64,000 bases of DNA from Streptomyces sp. HPF1205 (GTDB lineage: Bacteria > Actinomycetota > Actinomycetes > Streptomycetales > Streptomycetaceae), in NCBI RefSeq assembly GCF_020400825.1, contig NZ_JAINVH010000003.1, positions 1 to 64,000 of the forward strand, in the 5' to 3' direction. Position numbers and translations under genes: made by a program. How positions within the stretch are numbered: position 1 is the stretch's first letter; the number at the start of each line of letters is the position of its first letter. The notes under the pieces were generated by a model. It saw only the letters and a list, made by a program, of their open reading frames with translations. It ran no database searches and was not told the DNA's origin. This document shows, piece by piece, positions 61,431 to 64,000 of the stretch.

Positions 61431-62444
61431 TCACTCCGCGAACAGCCCGCGCGCCGCCGCCTGGGCGTCGAAGTCCTCCAGTCGCGCCTGGGCGTCCGGC
61501 AGGGCGTCGCACATCGACTCCAGCAGGACGCGGCCGAGCAGCATGGGAGCGCAGGCGGTGTCGAACGCGAGGCCGGTGCCCACGGCCGCGGGCAGCAGGA
61601 TGTCGCTGTGCGCGGCCACCGGGGCGAAGGCGCTGTCGGCGACGGTGACGACCGTCAGGCCCGCCTGCCGGGCGTACGCAAGGGCGTCCACCACCTCGCG
61701 GGGGTGCCGGGGCAGGGCGAAGCACAGCAGTGCCCGGGCCCCGGCGCGGGCCGCGGCGTCGACCCGGTCGACGAGCATCGAGCCGCCCTCGTCGAGAAGG
61801 CGCACGTCCGGGTGGACCTTCGCCGCGAAGTACGCGAACCCGCGGGCCTGCGCCCCGGCCGCGCGAAGCCCCAGCACCGGCAGCGGACGCGACCCGGCCA
61901 GTACCAGCCCCGCCCTGACCACCGGCTCGGGGTCGGCCAGCAGGGCGGCCAGGTGCCGCAGGTTCCCGATCTCGGCGTGGACGGCCTGCTGGTACTCGTT
62001 GTACGCGGCCTCGTCCGGCACGGCCCGCTCGGGCGCGACCTCGCGCAGGTGCCTGCGCAGCGCCGGGTAACCGTCGAACCCGAGGGCCACCGCGAACCGT
62101 GTCACCGACGGCTGGCTGACCCCCGCGAGGTCCGCCACCTCCACGCTGGACAGGAACGGCGCCTCGGCCGCCCTGCGGACCAGGCAGTGCGCGATCCGCC
62201 GCTGGGTCGGCGTCAGCCGGTGCGCCTCGAACAGCTTCAGCAGCCGCGCCGCCGCTGCCGCCTCCCCCACCGCCGCGGCACCCGCCGCGACGCCGCCCCC
62301 GGCCCCCGTACCTCCGCCCGCGGCCACCGTGCGCTGCCCGGCCGCCATCTCGCCGGCCGCCATCTCGCCGCTCCCCGCTGCCGCCCCGTGCCCGGCGGCG
62401 GCGCCCCGCTCGCCTTCCACGTCCGCGCTCGTCATCGCCGCCAT
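61431..62444 (-). CDS. MurR/RpiR-family transcriptional regulator
   Basis: A 337-residue regulator with an N-terminal RpiR helix-turn-helix (about 66-140: LTPTQRRIAHCLVRRAAEAPFLSSVEVADLAGVSQPSVTRFAVALGFDGYPALR) and a C-terminal SIS sugar-phosphate-binding domain (about 180-320: LPVLGLRAAGAQARGFAYFA, ARALLCFALPRHPREVVDAL, VAAHSDILLP). The ligand should be a phosphosugar; targets are unknown. The first 60 residues are an Ala/Gly-rich extension with a repeated GEMAA. The start is the ATG at 62444 (GGGAACGGGG upstream), with ATG at 62435 as alternative. It precedes no obvious sugar operon here. Confidence 0.88.
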   Translation of the reverse strand: MAAMTSADVEGERGAAAGHGAAAGSGEMAAGEMAAGQRTVAAGGGTGAGGGVAAGAAAVGEAAAAARLLKLFEAHRLTPTQRRIAHCLVRRAAEAPFLSSVEVADLAGVSQPSVTRFAVALGFDGYPALRRHLREVAPERAVPDEAAYNEYQQAVHAEIGNLRHLAALLADPEPVVRAGLVLAGSRPLPVLGLRAAGAQARGFAYFAAKVHPDVRLLDEGGSMLVDRVDAAARAGARALLCFALPRHPREVVDALAYARQAGLTVVTVADSAFAPVAAHSDILLPAAVGTGLAFDTACAPMLLGRVLLESMCDALPDAQARLEDFDAQAAARGLFAE

Positions 62445-62615
62445 CCCCGTTCCCGTACTCCCTTACTCCCGTGCTCCGTGCTCCCGCGGCCGCGTGTCCC
62501 ATGTGGCCCACGTGTTCCCGGGTACTCCCGGCCGGCCGGGGTCGCGCCCCCTCGGCTATTCAGTCGGACATGACTCTGCATGACCGTATGCAGAGCCGCA
62601 ACCCGGGAAGGCCAA

Positions 62616-62649
62616 GGGCCGGGCGGGTGGTCGCCCACCCGCCCGGCCC
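62616..62649 (-). terminator. Terminator behind the MMPL transporter gene
   Basis: A perfect 15-bp stem (GGGCCGGGCGGGTGG / CCACCCGCCCGGCCC) with a 4-base loop lies 32 bases beyond the MMPL stop codon. Confidence 0.8.
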
Positions 62650-62680
62650 GCGGCCGCGGGGGCCGGGCACGAACGCTCGC

Positions 62681-64000
62681 TCAGCGGCGCCGGATCCTGT
62701 CGCCCGCTTCCGGCCCCAGCGCCCCCTCGCCGCCCGTCGCGGCCGAGCCCGCCACGACGCGCGAGTGCGCCGCCCGGTCGGCGTGGCCCGGCCACCAGGC
62801 CGCGTGGCCGATGAGCGCGGTGAGGCTCGGCGTGAAGAACATCGCCATCACGAAGGCGGCGATCACGATGCCGAACGCGACGGTGAAGCCCATCTGCAGC
62901 AGGAAGGAGTTGCCGGACAGCATCAGGGTGCCGAAGGTCGCCGCCAGGATGAAGCCGGCCGCGCCGATCGTCGGTCCGGCGTGGCGCAGCGCCTCGGCCG
63001 CCGCCTCACGCGGCTCGCGGCCCTCGCGGGCCTCCTCCCGCAGCCGGGCGATCATCAGGATGTTGTAGTCCGTGCCGATGGCGACGACGAACAGGTACAT
63101 GATGATCGGCAGCAGGAAGATCAGGCCGTCGCCGCGTCCGAACAGCAGCACGGTGGTGCCCAGGGTCGCGCCGAAGCCGAGGCCGACGGACGCGATGAGG
63201 TACCAGGGCGCGACCACGCTGCGCAGCAGCAGCCCCAGAATGATCATGATGAGGACCGCGGCGACCGGGAACACCGTGCGGTAGTCGTGGTCCACGGCCG
63301 CGTTGATGTCCTTGTAGACCGACGAGGTGCCGCCGACCAGGGCCTGCGTGCCGGGCGGCGCGCTGTCGTGGGCGAGGGTGCGGATACCGCCCACGGCCGA
63401 GATGGCCTTGTCGCTGGACGCCTCGTACTTCAGCGTCACCGTGTAGTTCGCGGTGGTGCGCGCCTTGTTGAGGTCCTTGGCCGGATCGAAGGCGACGTCG
63501 GACACGCCGTCGGCCTTGCGCAGCGTGTCTGCGTACCCGCTGAGGTCGACACCGGTCAGCGGCTTGCCGTCCTTGCTGCTGAGGTAGACGTCGGTCGGCT
63601 CGGCCGCGCCCGCGGAGTACGCCTTCTGCATGGTGTCCTGGACGACCATCGACTCCTTGGTCTTGGGGATGGAGCCCGAGGCCAGGTCGTAGGACGCCTT
63701 GTAGCCGAAGGTGCCGAGGGCCAGCAGCAGCATGACCAGGCCGGAGACGATCGCGACCAGCGCGGGCTTGCGGCCCAGCAGCCGGCCGACGGCCGCGTAC
63801 CGGGTGCCCGGGGGCTCCTCGCGCCACTTCTTGCCCGGCCAGAACAAGGCGCGCGGCGGGATCAGCGAGCACAGCGCCGGGAACAGGGTGAGGCCGGCGA
63901 CCAGGGTGACCGCGACCAGGATCGCCAGGGCGGGGCCGAGCTGGGTCAGGAAGCCCAGGGTGGACAGCGCCAGCGCGCAGAAGGCGATGATGACCGCGCC
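62681..64000 (-). CDS. MMPL-family membrane transporter, C-terminal part (cut by window edge)
   Basis: This is the C-terminal half of an RND-type MMPL transporter; the frame stays open to the window edge, so the start and N-terminal half are missing. About 439 residues are visible. The membrane segment LTLFPALCSLIPPRALFWPGKKW ends the first half. An extracytoplasmic loop of about 130 residues follows (SKDGKPLTGVDLSGYADTLRKADGVSDVAFDP). Five or more helices then include the proton-relay motif GTDYNILMIARLREE. MMPL proteins export lipids or hydrophobic compounds; the cargo is unknown. A GC-rich hairpin lies behind the gene. The last 30 residues are hydrophilic. Confidence 0.9.
   Translation of the reverse strand, partial: GAVIIAFCALALSTLGFLTQLGPALAILVAVTLVAGLTLFPALCSLIPPRALFWPGKKWREEPPGTRYAAVGRLLGRKPALVAIVSGLVMLLLALGTFGYKASYDLASGSIPKTKESMVVQDTMQKAYSAGAAEPTDVYLSSKDGKPLTGVDLSGYADTLRKADGVSDVAFDPAKDLNKARTTANYTVTLKYEASSDKAISAVGGIRTLAHDSAPPGTQALVGGTSSVYKDINAAVDHDYRTVFPVAAVLIMIILGLLLRSVVAPWYLIASVGLGFGATLGTTVLLFGRGDGLIFLLPIIMYLFVVAIGTDYNILMIARLREEAREGREPREAAAEALRHAGPTIGAAGFILAATFGTLMLSGNSFLLQMGFTVAFGIVIAAFVMAMFFTPSLTALIGHAAWWPGHADRAAHSRVVAGSAATGGEGALGPEAGDRIRRR

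Overview
The window is very GC-rich actinobacterial DNA, almost certainly from a Streptomyces chromosome core region. The evidence is third-codon-position GC bias, frequent GTG starts, GTGA/ATGA start-stop overlaps, many apparently leaderless genes, a WhiB regulator, and coenzyme F420 genes next to the mannose-phosphate genes. From memory, the order ahcY - manA - SIS protein - manB - DUF3499 - metallopeptidase - whiB - fbiA - fbiB matches the Rv3248c-Rv3262 region of Mycobacterium tuberculosis and SCO3023-SCO3073 of S. coelicolor. No rRNA, tRNA, CRISPR array, insertion sequence or prophage was seen.

Layout. 1-261: left edge with a good leftward promoter but no convincing gene. 262-8573 (leftward): an unknown protein, S-adenosylhomocysteine hydrolase, a CDF metal exporter, then mannose metabolism (manA, SIS protein, Trm112-like protein, manB) and a DUF3499 protein. 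8927-15396: a zincin-like protein, a DUF5719 protein paired with a very large membrane glycosyltransferase, and whiB. 15899-18976 (rightward): a poly-cysteine leader peptide, cysteine dioxygenase, and F420 genes fbiA and fbiB. 19007-22214: DNA glycosylase, sugar-nucleotide synthase, TIGR03089 protein.

22541-37542: a cell-envelope region with six LytR-CpsA-Psr (LCP) proteins, a glycosyltransferase, a hotdog thioesterase, an unknown small protein, an LAETG (sortase) surface protein and UDP-glucose dehydrogenase. LCP enzymes attach polyprenyl-linked glycopolymers to peptidoglycan, so sugar-nucleotide supply, glycosyltransfer and wall attachment are grouped here. 37843-47218: a four-repeat membrane protein, CGNR regulator, VOC protein, M19 dipeptidase, purE/purK, GtrA protein, a two-component system and a POT peptide transporter whose promoter carries a HutC/DasR-type operator.

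47279-51495: an AhpD-like protein divergent from a MocR/PdxR regulator, then a partner-switching module (anti-sigma kinase, STAS antagonist, SigB/F-type sigma factor). 51544-57414: a histidine-utilisation operon (hutU, an M20 amidohydrolase, hutF, hutI) transcribed leftward. 57577-64000: a fold III PLP decarboxylase, an NADH-dehydrogenase-like flavoprotein, a small membrane protein, an RpiR regulator and the 3' part of an MMPL transporter cut by the window edge.

Most notable observations: the Cys-rich leader peptide in front of cysteine dioxygenase; the recurring leaderless architecture (-10 hexamer 6-8 nt before the start codon); the 11-copy 7-bp repeat directly behind whiB; the density of LCP paralogues; and an M20 amidohydrolase placed where the hut pathway needs a formylglutamate deformylase.
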